This document shows, in pieces, positions 35,320 to 44,314 of a DNA stretch of 64,000 nucleotides. Numbering within the stretch: the stretch's first letter is position 1; every line of letters starts with the position of its first letter. The notes under the pieces are model-generated. The model did not search any database, had not been told where the DNA came from, and saw nothing but the letters and a program-made list of their open reading frames with translations. Source of the DNA: Aurantimicrobium minutum (GTDB taxonomy: Bacteria > Actinomycetota > Actinomycetes > Actinomycetales > Microbacteriaceae); NCBI RefSeq assembly GCF_002355535.1, contig NZ_AP017457.1, forward strand, positions 806,001 through 870,000, in the 5' to 3' direction. A program made the position numbers and the translations under genes.

Positions 35320-36429
35320 GTGTCTTCTGAATCCTCGTTTTCTCGCGTCTTGCGTGGATACGATCCTCAGCAAGTAGACGCGTTAGTGCAGAAACTTCGC
35401 CGCGAACTGCTCGCCGCCAAAACGCTGCACGATGACACTCTCAATCAACTGAAAGCCCTAGAAGAGCGGGTAGCTGAGCTCGAACTAGAACTCAACAATC
35501 AGGCAAGCCCCACGCCAGCCGGACTCACAGCACAACTGGCCAAGAAATTCGCTCAAGCAGACAAACAAGCACGCCAGATTATTCTCAACGCGGAAAGTGA
35601 TGCCCTGCTGATTCGATCAGCGGCTGAGAAAACCTCAAGCCAATTCATAGAATCTGCGCGCGAAGGGTATGAGCAGGTTCGAGCTGAAGCTCTTCAGAAT
35701 GCTCACGAACTTCGCGAGGAAGCAACTGCTGAAGCTGAAGAAATTATTTCTTCCGCACAAGCTGAAGCAGATCGCATCATTGCCGAGGCCCAGGCTGAAG
35801 CAAAGAAAATTCATGGTGACAGTTCAACGCTGAGCGCAAAAATGCGTGCTGAGTCACGCAATGAAGCAAGTCGGATCATTGCTGATGCCCAGCGTGAAGC
35901 TGCCGAGTTGCGTTTGGTCCTCGTAGCTGGCCGAGACAAAGGAGTCACGGTCAGCGACGAGATTATGCAGATTCTCAAGCTCAACGCTGATGGCGCTGCT
36001 GTTCGCGCTCAGATGGAACACGATATTGAACAACGACACCAAGAATCTGTTTTGCAGACAGATAAGTACCTCGCCTCTGCAGAGGCACAGCTAGCGATTT
36101 CGAGAACCGCACAGCGCGAACTGGAAGCACAGTTAGCTGCACAAGAAAACACTGCTGATAAAGATGCACAGCACATTATTGAGCAGGCACGCAAGAAGGC
36201 AGCTGCTACCGAGGATGCGGCCACTACTCACGCCCGCAAAATCATTGCTGATGCCGAAAAGTATGTTGCTGCTGTTCTTGCCTCGATTTATACCCAGCTT
36301 GAAGACATACGTCTTGAGCGTGAATCCGTCGCTTCATTCTTTGACGCGCTACGGTTGGAGTTAGAGAAAACACTTCCGGTGGCACCGCGCCCCACGAAGC
36401 GTGCCACGAAAAAGGAGCTTTCCCAGTGA
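35320..36429 (+). CDS. DivIVA-domain coiled-coil protein
   Basis: The 369-residue protein starts with a DivIVA-type N-terminal motif (SRVLRGYDPQQVDALVQKL), then is almost wholly alpha-helical coiled coil with repeats of the type EADRIIAEAQAEAKKI and EASRIIADAQREAAEL, up to a basic C-terminus (RPTKRATKKELSQ). Such proteins bind curved membrane and organise cell-wall growth or division in actinobacteria. It is not the main Wag31, which sits in the dcw cluster. GTG 35320 follows GGAAGGGAACA. It overlaps the AI-2E family gene by 4 nt (GTGA). Confidence 0.85.
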   Translation: MSSESSFSRVLRGYDPQQVDALVQKLRRELLAAKTLHDDTLNQLKALEERVAELELELNNQASPTPAGLTAQLAKKFAQADKQARQIILNAESDALLIRSAAEKTSSQFIESAREGYEQVRAEALQNAHELREEATAEAEEIISSAQAEADRIIAEAQAEAKKIHGDSSTLSAKMRAESRNEASRIIADAQREAAELRLVLVAGRDKGVTVSDEIMQILKLNADGAAVRAQMEHDIEQRHQESVLQTDKYLASAEAQLAISRTAQRELEAQLAAQENTADKDAQHIIEQARKKAAATEDAATTHARKIIADAEKYVAAVLASIYTQLEDIRLERESVASFFDALRLELEKTLPVAPRPTKRATKKELSQ

Positions 36430-37475
36430 AAATTCAAAACGCATTCCGCGCCGGTCTGATCGGTAGCTTGGGCGTTGGTCTAGGAATCATCCTGATGACT
36501 GCAGTGCAGTCCTTGGCAACAGTTCTCACCTACATCTTTATTGCCATGTTCTTATCTTTGGGTCTTGACCCTGCAGTGAAGTGGCTTGAAACCAAGAAAT
36601 TCCCTAAGTGGGCCGCAATTGCCACCGTAGTCGTGGGAGTTCTGGGCGTTTTCGTCGGTGTCTTATTCGCCATTGTTCCCGCGATGATTGACCAAATGGT
36701 CTCATTGTGGACCCATTTGCCAGCAGAAATAACTCAACTGCGAACTCAGGATTGGATTGCTTTCCTCGATAAGCAGTTTGGCGATGTTGTCGACATCAAT
36801 GCGGTAATTGCTGAAATAGGGAAATTCTTTAGTGACCCAGCAAACATCAGCAAGATTGCCGGTGGTGCATTAGCTGTAGGAGTTGGCGTAGCTAACGCAA
36901 TCAGCGGAACGCTGATTGTGGTTATTTTGACCTTGTACTTCACCGCTTCACTGCAGCTGGTGAAGGACACCGTTTACAAGTTTGTTCCTAAGAGCCGTCG
37001 CGACAACTTCATTCGCATGAGCGAGGAAATTACCGGCGGTGTCGGTAAATATGTTGTGGGACAGATTTCGTTGGCTGTCCTCAACGGTTTCCTCGCATTC
37101 TTGGTGTTGACACTCATCGGTGGAAAGCAAGCCCTGCTCTTTGGTTTCCTTGCGTTCTTGTTCGCACTGATTCCTCTCGTTGGTACAGTGCTTTCCTGGA
37201 TCTTGGTGACCTCCGGTCAGCTTCTTTTGGCCGGACCTGAAACAGCCTTGATTATCTGTATCTACTTCTTGATTTACATGCAGATTGAGGCCTACGTGCT
37301 CAGCCCACGCATCATGAACAAGGCCATTTCTATCCCTGGTTCCATCGTCGTTATTGCCGCACTGGCTGGTGGAACATTGATGGGAGTTCTTGGAGCACTT
37401 GTTGCGATTCCTATCGCAGCGTCAATTGTGCTGGTGGTCAAACAGGTCGTTTACCCAGCACAAGACCAGATCTAA
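36426..37475 (+). CDS. AI-2E family transporter (PF01594-like)
   Basis: The 349-residue membrane protein has about seven or eight helices; typical pieces are FLSLGLDPAVKWLETKKFPKWAA (shown here in part), VGKYVVGQISLAVLNG and VLSPRIMNKAISIPG, the last being a conserved family motif. Members export small molecules or act as Na+/H+ antiporters; the autoinducer-2 role applies only to a few. The GTG at 36426 overlaps the DivIVA-type gene stop. Co-expression with a coiled-coil protein suggests an envelope-related role (inference). Confidence 0.87.
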   Translation: MKIQNAFRAGLIGSLGVGLGIILMTAVQSLATVLTYIFIAMFLSLGLDPAVKWLETKKFPKWAAIATVVVGVLGVFVGVLFAIVPAMIDQMVSLWTHLPAEITQLRTQDWIAFLDKQFGDVVDINAVIAEIGKFFSDPANISKIAGGALAVGVGVANAISGTLIVVILTLYFTASLQLVKDTVYKFVPKSRRDNFIRMSEEITGGVGKYVVGQISLAVLNGFLAFLVLTLIGGKQALLFGFLAFLFALIPLVGTVLSWILVTSGQLLLAGPETALIICIYFLIYMQIEAYVLSPRIMNKAISIPGSIVVIAALAGGTLMGVLGALVAIPIAASIVLVVKQVVYPAQDQI

Positions 37476-37480
37476 CCTCT

Positions 37481-38218
37481 TTATTTCGCTGAGCCTTCGA
37501 ACTCGCCTTCCCAGAACTCTGGCAAAGGCGCGGCAGAGGGGTTGACTCTTTCGACGATTTCGTTGAGGACACGCTTTGTTTGGTTCTCGCCCACCCACAG
37601 GTGCTTTCCGCCTTCAACCTCAACGATGTCAATGTGAGAGACCGTAGAGAAGCGCTCACGCGCTTCAGGTCCCTGCAAATAGTCATCATGCTCGGGGACG
37701 AGGGCAACAAGCTGACGGTGGTCGTTATTCCATGCAGCTACTTCCTCTGCTGTAGCACGATGCAATGGCGGGGACAGCAAAATGGCGCCATCGATAGCGT
37801 GCTCCCGGCCATATTTCAACGCCAGCTCAGTTCCAAAAGACCAGCCGACAAGCCAAGGGTGTGGAAGTCCTCGCTGGTGAACAAAATCCATTGCGGCAGC
37901 GACATCAGCGCGTTCATCAACGCCGTGGCCAAATTCGCCGTGGCTGTGTCCGCGAGCAGACTTCGTGCCACGGGTGTTGAATCTCAATACGGCTAACTGC
38001 GCTAGCGCGGGCAGTCTGCCAGCAGCTTTACGCAGGATATGGGAGTCCATGAAGCCACCTGCGGTAGGCAGAGGGTGCAAGGTCACCAAAGTTGCAACCG
38101 GGTCACCTTCGAGAGGGAGCGCTAACTCCCCCACCAAGGTCAGCCCATCACTGGTGTGCAGTTCAATGTCTTCTCGACGTGCGGGCAGGTTGATCCCGCC
38201 ACGAATTTCAACAGCCAT
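37481..38218 (-). CDS. Alpha/beta hydrolase
   Basis: The 245-residue protein has the alpha/beta hydrolase pattern: VTLHPLPTAGGFMDSHIL for the oxyanion region, nucleophile elbow GWSFGTELALKYG with Ser, an aspartate in LVPEHDDYLQGP and a late histidine in VEGGKHLWVGE. This is close to dienelactone hydrolase/CocE-like esterases of about 220-250 residues; the substrate is unknown. ATG 38218, two bases after the upstream stop, is preferred to the overlapping ATG 38239. It converges on the AI-2E gene with a 5-nt gap. Confidence 0.82.
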   Translation of the reverse strand: MAVEIRGGINLPARREDIELHTSDGLTLVGELALPLEGDPVATLVTLHPLPTAGGFMDSHILRKAAGRLPALAQLAVLRFNTRGTKSARGHSHGEFGHGVDERADVAAAMDFVHQRGLPHPWLVGWSFGTELALKYGREHAIDGAILLSPPLHRATAEEVAAWNNDHRQLVALVPEHDDYLQGPEARERFSTVSHIDIVEVEGGKHLWVGENQTKRVLNEIVERVNPSAAPLPEFWEGEFEGSAK

Positions 38219-38220
38219 AA

Positions 38221-38511
38221 CTAACTCATCTTCCAACATGCCTGGTGCCAGTGGCGCCGTGCTTCCACATCTGCTTTGTCACCCAAGATTCCATCGTTAC
38301 GCCACGCAACGAGGTGGGCTACGCCCTCCTGGATCATTAGCGAGCATCCTGGGCAGGTATAGGTCTTGTTTGCATTGAGGGCTGAAATAGGCTGTACGGT
38401 CCATTCACGCCCGTTACGCACCTCTGTACGACGAAATCCCGTTGTGAGACGTTCAACGTCTAAGGGCTCATACTCCGCATCCCGTTTGCGGGAACGGTTG
38501 TTCTTGGCCAT
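38221..38511 (-). CDS. Small zinc-binding-type conserved protein
   Basis: The 96-residue protein has a basic N-terminus (AKNNRSRKRD) and a probable zinc site: CPGC at residues 53-56 and a C-terminal RRHWHQACWKM with His and Cys ligands. The central WTVQPISALNANKTYTC is well ordered. Such proteins recur in actinobacteria, often annotated without real basis as ATP/GTP-binding. The start shares a base with the upstream stop (TAATG), so it is coupled to the transglycosylase-like gene. Confidence 0.75.
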   Translation of the reverse strand: MAKNNRSRKRDAEYEPLDVERLTTGFRRTEVRNGREWTVQPISALNANKTYTCPGCSLMIQEGVAHLVAWRNDGILGDKADVEARRHWHQACWKMS

Positions 38512-39212
38512 TAGTACCAGTGAACGGCTTCAGAGTGAGCCCACGCACCGCAGGGTGAACCGTAACGACCCTGGATGTATCGAAGTCCCCACTCAATCTG
38601 TGTTGCCGGATTGGTTTGCCAGTCATCTGCCACGGTTGCCATTTTTTCGCCCGGCAGAGACTGTGGGATGCCGTAGGCGCCACTGCTCTTGTTGTGTGCG
38701 TAAACATTCCAGTGGGATTCGCGGTTCCACAGTGCAACGAGGCAATCAAACTGTTCCATACCCCAGCCACGTGCCAACACGGCCTGGAGACCAATCGCCT
38801 GTGCCGTATCAGGATCAGGAATTCCAGCTGCAGGTGCAGAAGCAGAAGCAGCCTTGGCGGCAACTCTGGCACTGATACTCACACCATCACGGCCTGCGGC
38901 AGTGGTGTAGGTGCCGTCGACATCAATATCTTGACCATCTGGAGCCACGATGGTTGCCGGAATGTAATATGGCGAAGCCACAGCACCAGAATAAGGATCA
39001 ACTACGTTGACCAGCAGCAAACCGATGGTGACAAGAAAGGCTGAAGAGAACAGCTTGAATGAACGCTGAGATGGGAACAGCTGTGGGCCTGAGAAGCGTG
39101 GCAGGGCAAGCGAAAAACCTCTGCGCGCCGATGAAGCTGAGGCTGCAGAGTCACCCGTGGCGCGTGGAACCGAACGGTTCGACGCGCGAGTTACTTCTGA
39201 ATGTCTACCCAC
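38511..39212 (-). CDS. Lytic-transglycosylase-like exported protein
   Basis: The 233-residue protein has a long polar N-terminus, one membrane segment at about residues 53-72 (LFSSAFLVTIGLLLVNVV), a spacer, and a C-terminal SLT-like domain (about 135-233): LVALWNRESHWNVYAHN with the catalytic Glu, SSGAYGIPQSLPG, and GLRYIQGRYGSPCGAW. It should face the cell wall and cut glycan strands. GTG 39212 has GGAG five bases upstream and TAAAAT before that. It begins a three-gene unit with the zinc protein and the hydrolase. Confidence 0.87.
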   Translation of the reverse strand: MGRHSEVTRASNRSVPRATGDSAASASSARRGFSLALPRFSGPQLFPSQRSFKLFSSAFLVTIGLLLVNVVDPYSGAVASPYYIPATIVAPDGQDIDVDGTYTTAAGRDGVSISARVAAKAASASAPAAGIPDPDTAQAIGLQAVLARGWGMEQFDCLVALWNRESHWNVYAHNKSSGAYGIPQSLPGEKMATVADDWQTNPATQIEWGLRYIQGRYGSPCGAWAHSEAVHWY

Positions 39213-39235
39213 AGTGCTCCAATTTTAGCCCAGAA

Positions 39236-39250
39236 GGCTGAGAATCAGCC
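39236..39250 (-). terminator. Small hairpin after the DivIVA-repeat gene
   Basis: GGCTGA-GAA-TCAGCC lies in the gap between two minus-strand genes. The 6-bp stem without U-tract makes it only a possible terminator. Confidence 0.3.
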
Positions 39251-39275
39251 AATAGAGAGCCTCTGAACAGGGGTT

Positions 39276-39833
39276 TTAGTTGTTTCCGAGGGCTAACAGC
39301 AGCTCAACAAGAGCATCAAGGACAGCATCAACCTGTGCCTCGTCGTATCCCCCACGACCAGGTCGGAAGGTAACCGAACGCACATCAGCAACACTCAGAG
39401 GTTCGCCAGTTGTCAAGAATGCATTGACCCGCTCGGCAAACGCATCCACGTCCTTGACCTTGTAACCCTGGGCAAGGAATTTAGCTTTGTTAAATCGCTG
39501 TCCAGGCTTGCGTGCAAAACGTGACGTGAGGGCAGCAGAAAGCTCGCTGGTTTGTTGAAGCCATGCAGCTTCACCCATCGTGGCCAATGCAACCGCTCGT
39601 TCACGCTCTGCAAAGGCTGTTTCTAGTCTCTCTAGAGCACCATCAACATGACGGGTGGAGTACCCGCCCTTTTGCAACGAGAAAGCAGTGTTGCGAATAT
39701 CTGTTGAGGTCAGAGTCACCGCCCCAGCAATGTTGCTGTCATAGGCAACGCGTGCTTGCGCAATAAATGCATCGACTTGCTCTGCGTTGTATCCGCGGGC
39801 GCCGCGCTTGACGCGGGGAAATGACATACTCAC
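39276..39833 (-). CDS. DivIVA-domain repeat protein
   Basis: The 185-residue protein contains four copies of a short DivIVA-type motif: GYNAEQVDAFI, GYSTRHVDGAL, GYKVKDVDAFA and GYDEAQVDAVL. They form two pairs, each with a DI/DV-R-x3-F segment between (TDIRNTAFSL and ADVRSVTFRP), so the gene arose by internal duplication. This agrees with the actinobacterial family known as DivIVA domain repeat protein. The function is unknown, but a role at membranes or division sites is likely. The start may be GTG 39833 or ATG 39827. It is 30 bp downstream of cdsA. Confidence 0.85.
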   Translation of the reverse strand: MSMSFPRVKRGARGYNAEQVDAFIAQARVAYDSNIAGAVTLTSTDIRNTAFSLQKGGYSTRHVDGALERLETAFAERERAVALATMGEAAWLQQTSELSAALTSRFARKPGQRFNKAKFLAQGYKVKDVDAFAERVNAFLTTGEPLSVADVRSVTFRPGRGGYDEAQVDAVLDALVELLLALGNN

Positions 39834-39863
39834 AAGACTTATTGTTTCAGAGAATTATGTGCC

Positions 39864-40838
39864 TTAGTGCACAACCAGGACATAGATCACATATGTCACC
39901 AGCGCTGAAGGCAAAATCGAGTCCAAACGATCGAGAAAACCACCGTGGCCCGCAAGCCAGGAACTCATGTCCTTCACGCCGATCGTGCGCTTGATGTGAG
40001 ATTCTCCCAAATCACCCAAGGTTGCAGTCACGAGCAGGATGGGGCCCAGAATCAAACCAAACCACCACGGCTGTCCGAGCATAAAAATACTCAGCAGCAC
40101 TGCAGCAATAATCGCTGCTACACCAGCACCAGCAAAACCTTCCCAAGTTTTCTTGGGACTAATCTTGGGCGCCATGGGGTGCTTGCCAAAGTTCAAACCG
40201 CTGACATAAGCACCAGTGTCCACCGAGACAACAATAATCAAGAAGGCGAGGGTCCACCATTGACCGTTAGGTTGTGACACCAATGCCACGGCAAAGCTTC
40301 CCAACACGGTGACGTAGGCCTGAACAAAAGCAGCAGCCTTGAAGTCCCTAAATAAGCTCACATCCGCTATGGCGTGAACCCCACGCTTGATTTCGAGAGC
40401 TCTCCAGGCAGATACAAAAACCACGCCGATGATTGCCACCCCAATGGCAGCGAAAACACCGAAGTAATAGGCGACAGGAACGGCAACAACTGCGGTCACT
40501 GCGGTTGGAATGCGGGGAACCCGACGGCCCATCGCGCGAAGCGCAGTAGAAAGTTCGACCGAAGAAATCCCCAACAAAACTGCCGCAAAGAGCATGAACA
40601 AATCTTTGTTGACCAACAGGCTCAACAGCAGAATTGCTCCTAGAGCAACACCGATTCCAATAGCACCTAGGAGATTACGGCCGGATTTTTGCTTGATTTT
40701 TTCGTTCGTTTTTTCGAACTGGAGACGCCGAGCTTCAAGTTGGCGCTCAAAATCTGCCCGGGTAGCCCTTAATTGGGCATGTAATTCTCCAGCAGGATTT
40801 CTCTTGCTGTGTTCATCGCGATGTGGATTCTCGTTCAT
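39864..40838 (-). CDS. cdsA: Phosphatidate cytidylyltransferase
   Basis: The 324-residue membrane enzyme has about eight helices and the CdsA signature near the C-terminal half: KISPKKTWEGFAGAG, then LGDLGESHIKRTIGVKDM and GHGGFLDRLDSI with metal-binding Asp residues. It makes CDP-diacylglycerol, the precursor of all phospholipids. A charged N-terminal extension of about 50 residues (with RATRADFERQLEARRLQFE) precedes the first helix and may form a coiled coil. It follows frr, as is usual in actinobacteria. Confidence 0.96.
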   Translation of the reverse strand: MNENPHRDEHSKRNPAGELHAQLRATRADFERQLEARRLQFEKTNEKIKQKSGRNLLGAIGIGVALGAILLLSLLVNKDLFMLFAAVLLGISSVELSTALRAMGRRVPRIPTAVTAVVAVPVAYYFGVFAAIGVAIIGVVFVSAWRALEIKRGVHAIADVSLFRDFKAAAFVQAYVTVLGSFAVALVSQPNGQWWTLAFLIIVVSVDTGAYVSGLNFGKHPMAPKISPKKTWEGFAGAGVAAIIAAVLLSIFMLGQPWWFGLILGPILLVTATLGDLGESHIKRTIGVKDMSSWLAGHGGFLDRLDSILPSALVTYVIYVLVVH

Positions 40839-40856
40839 GGCAGGAACCAGAGCTCA

Positions 40857-41411
40857 CTAAACCTTGAGTAGTTCAGCTTCCTTGTGCTTGAGAGCCTCAT
40901 CGATAGCGTCAACGTACTTCTTAGTGAGCGCTTCGAGTTCCTTCTCGCCACGAGCACGCTCGTCATCGCCGAGTTCACCCTTGAACGCATCAATGCCGTC
41001 CTTGGCACTGCGTCGGATGTTCCGCAGAGAAACTTTGGCGTCTTCAGCTTTAGCCTTCACAATCTTGACGTATTCCTTACGTCGCTCTTCAGTGAGCTCC
41101 GGCATGGTCACACGAATGACATTGCCGTCATTGGTGGGGTTAGCATCCAGGTTTGGTACGTCGCGAATGGCCTGCTCGATGTCACGCAGTGCGCCCTTAT
41201 CAAACGGGGTGATCAGGAGCGTGCGTGCTTCAGGGTTCTGCATAGAAGCCAGCTGAGCTAGAGGCGTAGGGCTTCCGTAGTAGGTCACCATGACCTTTTG
41301 AAACATGGCTGGGTTAGCGCGGCCAGTGCGAACGCTCGAGAAATCTTCCTTGGCTACTTCAACAGCCTTGGCCATACGCTCTGAAGCATCTGACAATACA
41401 TCCGCAATCAC
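40857..41411 (-). CDS. frr: Ribosome recycling factor
   Basis: The 184-residue protein matches RRF in length and motifs: [42 protein letters not shown] and [14 protein letters not shown]. With EF-G it splits the post-termination ribosome. GTG 41411 has AAGGAG five bases upstream. It lies 35 bp after pyrH in the standard order. Confidence 0.98.
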   Translation of the reverse strand: MIADVLSDASERMAKAVEVAKEDFSSVRTGRANPAMFQKVMVTYYGSPTPLAQLASMQNPEARTLLITPFDKGALRDIEQAIRDVPNLDANPTNDGNVIRVTMPELTEERRKEYVKIVKAKAEDAKVSLRNIRRSAKDGIDAFKGELGDDERARGEKELEALTKKYVDAIDEALKHKEAELLKV

Positions 41412-41446
41412 GGTAACTCCTTGAAATTTGGTGCGAGAATGCCAGT

Positions 41447-42160
41447 CTAGTTGGTGACCAGCGTGCCGATCTTTTCTCCCAGGATTGCCTTGGTGACATT
41501 TCCGGAAGGTTCCATACCAAATACTCGCATGGGCATCTTGTTATCCATGCACAGGCTGAAGGCGGTGGAGTCAACCACTTTGAGTCCACGCTTGAGTGCA
41601 TCCCTAAAGGTGACTGTCTCGAGTTTTTCAGCACTGGGGTCTGTTTTGGGATCTGCAGTGTAGACACCATCGACGCCGTTCTTTGCTACGAGTACCTCAT
41701 CAGCGTGAATTTCGAGTGCACGCTGGGCCGAGACGGTATCGGTAGAGAAGAAAGGTAAACCAGCACCGGCACCGAAGACGACAACGCGTCCCTTTTCCAG
41801 GTGGCGAATAGCTCGCAAGGGCAGGTAGGGTTCAGCAACCTGACTCATTGCGATAGCAGATTGCACGCGGGTAGCAGCACCTGCTTGCTCTAGGAAGTCT
41901 TGCAGCGCGAGGGCATTCATAACTGTTCCGAGCATTCCCATGTAGTCAGCTCGCGCACGATCCATACCTCGCTGAGACAGCTCAGCTCCGCGGAAGAAGT
42001 TTCCACCACCGACGACAACCGCAACATCTACCTTTTCTGAGGCAACGGCAATCTCTCTGGCAATGGCGCTGACAACGTCAGGGTTGACGCCAAGTCCACC
42101 GCCACCAAAGGCCTCACCCGAAAGCTTGAGAAGTACTCGACGGCGGGTGTTTGTCGGCAT
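41447..42160 (-). CDS. pyrH: UMP kinase
   Basis: The 237-residue amino-acid-kinase-fold enzyme has [13 protein letters not shown] at the start, [15 protein letters not shown] for phosphate binding, and [17 protein letters not shown] and [11 protein letters not shown]-like (here [11 protein letters not shown]) for UMP and ATP. It phosphorylates UMP to UDP for pyrimidine nucleotide synthesis. ATG 42160 has AAGGA six bases upstream. It is separated from tsf by a strong hairpin, so it probably has its own promoter in the 127-bp gap. Confidence 0.98.
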   Translation of the reverse strand: MPTNTRRRVLLKLSGEAFGGGGLGVNPDVVSAIAREIAVASEKVDVAVVVGGGNFFRGAELSQRGMDRARADYMGMLGTVMNALALQDFLEQAGAATRVQSAIAMSQVAEPYLPLRAIRHLEKGRVVVFGAGAGLPFFSTDTVSAQRALEIHADEVLVAKNGVDGVYTADPKTDPSAEKLETVTFRDALKRGLKVVDSTAFSLCMDNKMPMRVFGMEPSGNVTKAILGEKIGTLVTN

Positions 42161-42236
42161 GAGAATCCTTATCTAGTGAAGTAGCGCTGGTACTAATTTA
42201 CTCTGGTGCAAGGTGGTGCCCACCACGGCACACATG

Positions 42237-42270
42237 AAAGAAGCCCAATCCAATGGGATTGGGCTTCTTT
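42237..42270 (-). terminator. Terminator between tsf and pyrH
   Basis: A perfect 15-bp stem (AAAGAAGCCCAATCC with its complement) and a 4-base loop, A-rich before and T-rich after the GC core. It ends the rpsB-tsf transcript. Confidence 0.9.
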
Positions 42271-42287
42271 ACGAATAGTGCGTGTGA

Positions 42288-43115
42288 CTATGCGCCAACC
42301 TTGAAACGTGCAAAGCCGGTGATGGTCAGGCCAGCGTTGTCAACGACCTGCTGAACCTTGAACTTGTTGTCGCGAGAGTATTCCTGCTCGAGCAAAGCAA
42401 TCTGCTTGATGTAGGCGGTGATACGACCGTCAACGATCTTCTCCAGCTGCGCTTCGGGCTTGCCCTCGTTGCGGCTGATTTCGGTAACGATTGCACGCTC
42501 CTTCTCGATGTCCTCTGCAGGAACATCTGCGCGGCTGAGGTACACAGGGTCAGCGAAGGAGATGTGCTGTGCAATTGCACGAGCAGTTTCTGCGTCATCA
42601 CCGGTGTAGGCAACAACAACACCAACCTGTGGAGGAAGGTCCTGGCTGGTCTGGTGCAGGTAGATAGAGAACTTGTCGCCGCTGAATGATGCGAGACGAC
42701 GAAGTTCAATTTTTTCACCAAGAATTGCTGCTTCATCTGCGATGAGTTCAGCAACAGTCTGTGAACCGGCAGGAGCTGCCAGTGCTGCTTCAACACTGGT
42801 TGCGCCAGCTGCGGAAACTGCGTCAAGAACCTTCTCAGACAGAGCAACGAACTTGTCACCCTTGGCCACGAAGTCGGTCTCGCAGGCGAGCTCGATCATG
42901 GTTGCGGTGCCATTTTCTTCCTTGGCAGCAACGAGACCTTCGCTGGTGGAGCGGTCGGCGCGCTTAGCGTTACCCTTTGCTCCCTTGAGGCGAAGAATTT
43001 CGGTTGCCTTTTCCAAGTCACCGTTTGCTTCGGTGAGGGCATTCTTGGTGTCGACCATGCCGGTGCCGAGGCGCTCGCGCAGGGTCTTGAGGTCTTCCAT
43101 GCTGAAAGATGCCAT
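42288..43115 (-). CDS. tsf: Elongation factor Ts
   Basis: The 275-residue protein has the EF-Ts N-terminal UBA-like domain (LKTLRERLGTGMVDTKNAL) and the core with ELACETDFVAKGDKF, where the Thr-Asp-Phe-Val segment contacts EF-Tu, and IAQHISFADPVYL. It exchanges GDP for GTP on EF-Tu. TAGGAGATAAAACT precedes the ATG. It lies 36 bp after rpsB and ends at the terminator at 42237-42270. Confidence 0.98.
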   Translation of the reverse strand: MASFSMEDLKTLRERLGTGMVDTKNALTEANGDLEKATEILRLKGAKGNAKRADRSTSEGLVAAKEENGTATMIELACETDFVAKGDKFVALSEKVLDAVSAAGATSVEAALAAPAGSQTVAELIADEAAILGEKIELRRLASFSGDKFSIYLHQTSQDLPPQVGVVVAYTGDDAETARAIAQHISFADPVYLSRADVPAEDIEKERAIVTEISRNEGKPEAQLEKIVDGRITAYIKQIALLEQEYSRDNKFKVQQVVDNAGLTITGFARFKVGA

Positions 43116-43151
43116 AGTTTTATCTCCTATTTAAGGATTGAGTGTCGGAAA

Positions 43152-44099
43152 TTATTCGGCAGCTGGCTTCTTGGCAGCTGGCTTCTTAGCGGCAGGCTTC
43201 TTTTCTGCAGCGTCAGCCTTGGGAGCAGCAGCCTTCTTTGCAGCAGGCTTCTTCTCTTCTGCAGCTACTTCAGCTGCAACTTCTGCTGCAACCTCTTCTG
43301 CCACAGCTTCAACAACTGCTGCTTCAACTACTGCCTCAGCGCTTGCTTCGAGGAGTTCGCGCTCCCACTCAGCCAGTGGCTCAGCAGATTCGCCCTCAGC
43401 AGGTTTCTGGTGACGCTGAATCAGACCCTCAGCAACTGCATCTGCAATCACACGAGTGAGCAGACCAACAGAGCGGATTGCATCATCGTTACCAGGGATG
43501 GGGTATGTCATCTCATCTGGGTCACAGTTGGTGTCGAGGATACCGATAACAGGGATACCAAGCTTCTTAGCTTCCTGAATAGCCAGGTGCTCTTTCTTGG
43601 TGTCAACAACCCAGATAGCGGAAGGGGTCTTGGTCAGGTTGCGGATACCACCGAGGCTCTTGTGGAGCTTGTCGAGTTCACGCTTCTTGATCAGAAGTTC
43701 CTTCTTGGTGAAGCCACTCTTTGTGGTGTCTTCGAAGTCGAGCTCTTCGAGCTCCTTCATGCGAGCAAGGCGCTTACCAACGGTGTTGAAGTTGGTGAGG
43801 AGGCCACCGAGCCAACGCTGGTTGACATAAGGCTGACCTACGCGAGTTGCCTGCTCGAGGATTGCTTCCTGAGCCTGCTTCTTGGTTCCTACGAAGAGGA
43901 TAGTGCCGCCGTGTGCGACAGTTTCCTTGACGAAGTCGTAGGCGTTGTCAATGTGTGCCAAAGACTGCTGCAGGTCGATGATGTGGATACCGGAGCGCTC
44001 TGCGAGAACGAAACGCTTTACTTTAGGGTTCCAACGACGGGTTTGGTGTCCGAAGTGAACACCGCTGTCAAGCAGCTGGCGGATAGTTACGACGGCCAT
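43152..44099 (-). CDS. rpsB: 30S ribosomal protein S2
   Basis: The 315-residue protein starts [20 protein letters not shown] and has [23 protein letters not shown] and [12 protein letters not shown], all typical for S2. The C-terminal about 65 residues are an acidic then lysine-alanine-proline-rich tail ending [11 protein letters not shown], an actinobacterial type of extension. ATG 44099 is six bases after AAGGAG; the ATG at 44105 would be directly on it and the farther open frame is rejected. It is the first gene of the rpsB-tsf unit. Confidence 0.97.
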   Translation of the reverse strand: MAVVTIRQLLDSGVHFGHQTRRWNPKVKRFVLAERSGIHIIDLQQSLAHIDNAYDFVKETVAHGGTILFVGTKKQAQEAILEQATRVGQPYVNQRWLGGLLTNFNTVGKRLARMKELEELDFEDTTKSGFTKKELLIKKRELDKLHKSLGGIRNLTKTPSAIWVVDTKKEHLAIQEAKKLGIPVIGILDTNCDPDEMTYPIPGNDDAIRSVGLLTRVIADAVAEGLIQRHQKPAEGESAEPLAEWERELLEASAEAVVEAAVVEAVAEEVAAEVAAEVAAEEKKPAAKKAAAPKADAAEKKPAAKKPAAKKPAAE

Positions 44100-44314
44100 G
44101 GCCATCTCCTTTTCTTGGCATGTTTTGTGCACAGCACAACACACCGCTTGCGGTTTTGTCGCAGATAACCGGTTGGTTTCTGCCCTAGTGCCCGATGCAA
44201 TTCCCGCGAATCTGATTGCTCAGTTTCGACCGAAGGGTTTTGTCATACGTGGTGGGCACGCGAAGTCACCCCATAAATGGAGTGCTACCCAAGCATAACA
44301 GGCACAATAGGGGT

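Noticed and set aside
43152-43420. Simple-sequence repeat array or CRISPR-like repeat in the lysine/alanine region
   Set aside because: The repeats are codons of the S2 tail (GCT/GCA/AAG), with no spacer structure.
43410-44168. 252-codon open frame antisense to rpsB
   Set aside because: No ribosome site, no recognisable domain, and fully opposite a highly conserved S2 gene; it is open because of codon bias in rpsB.
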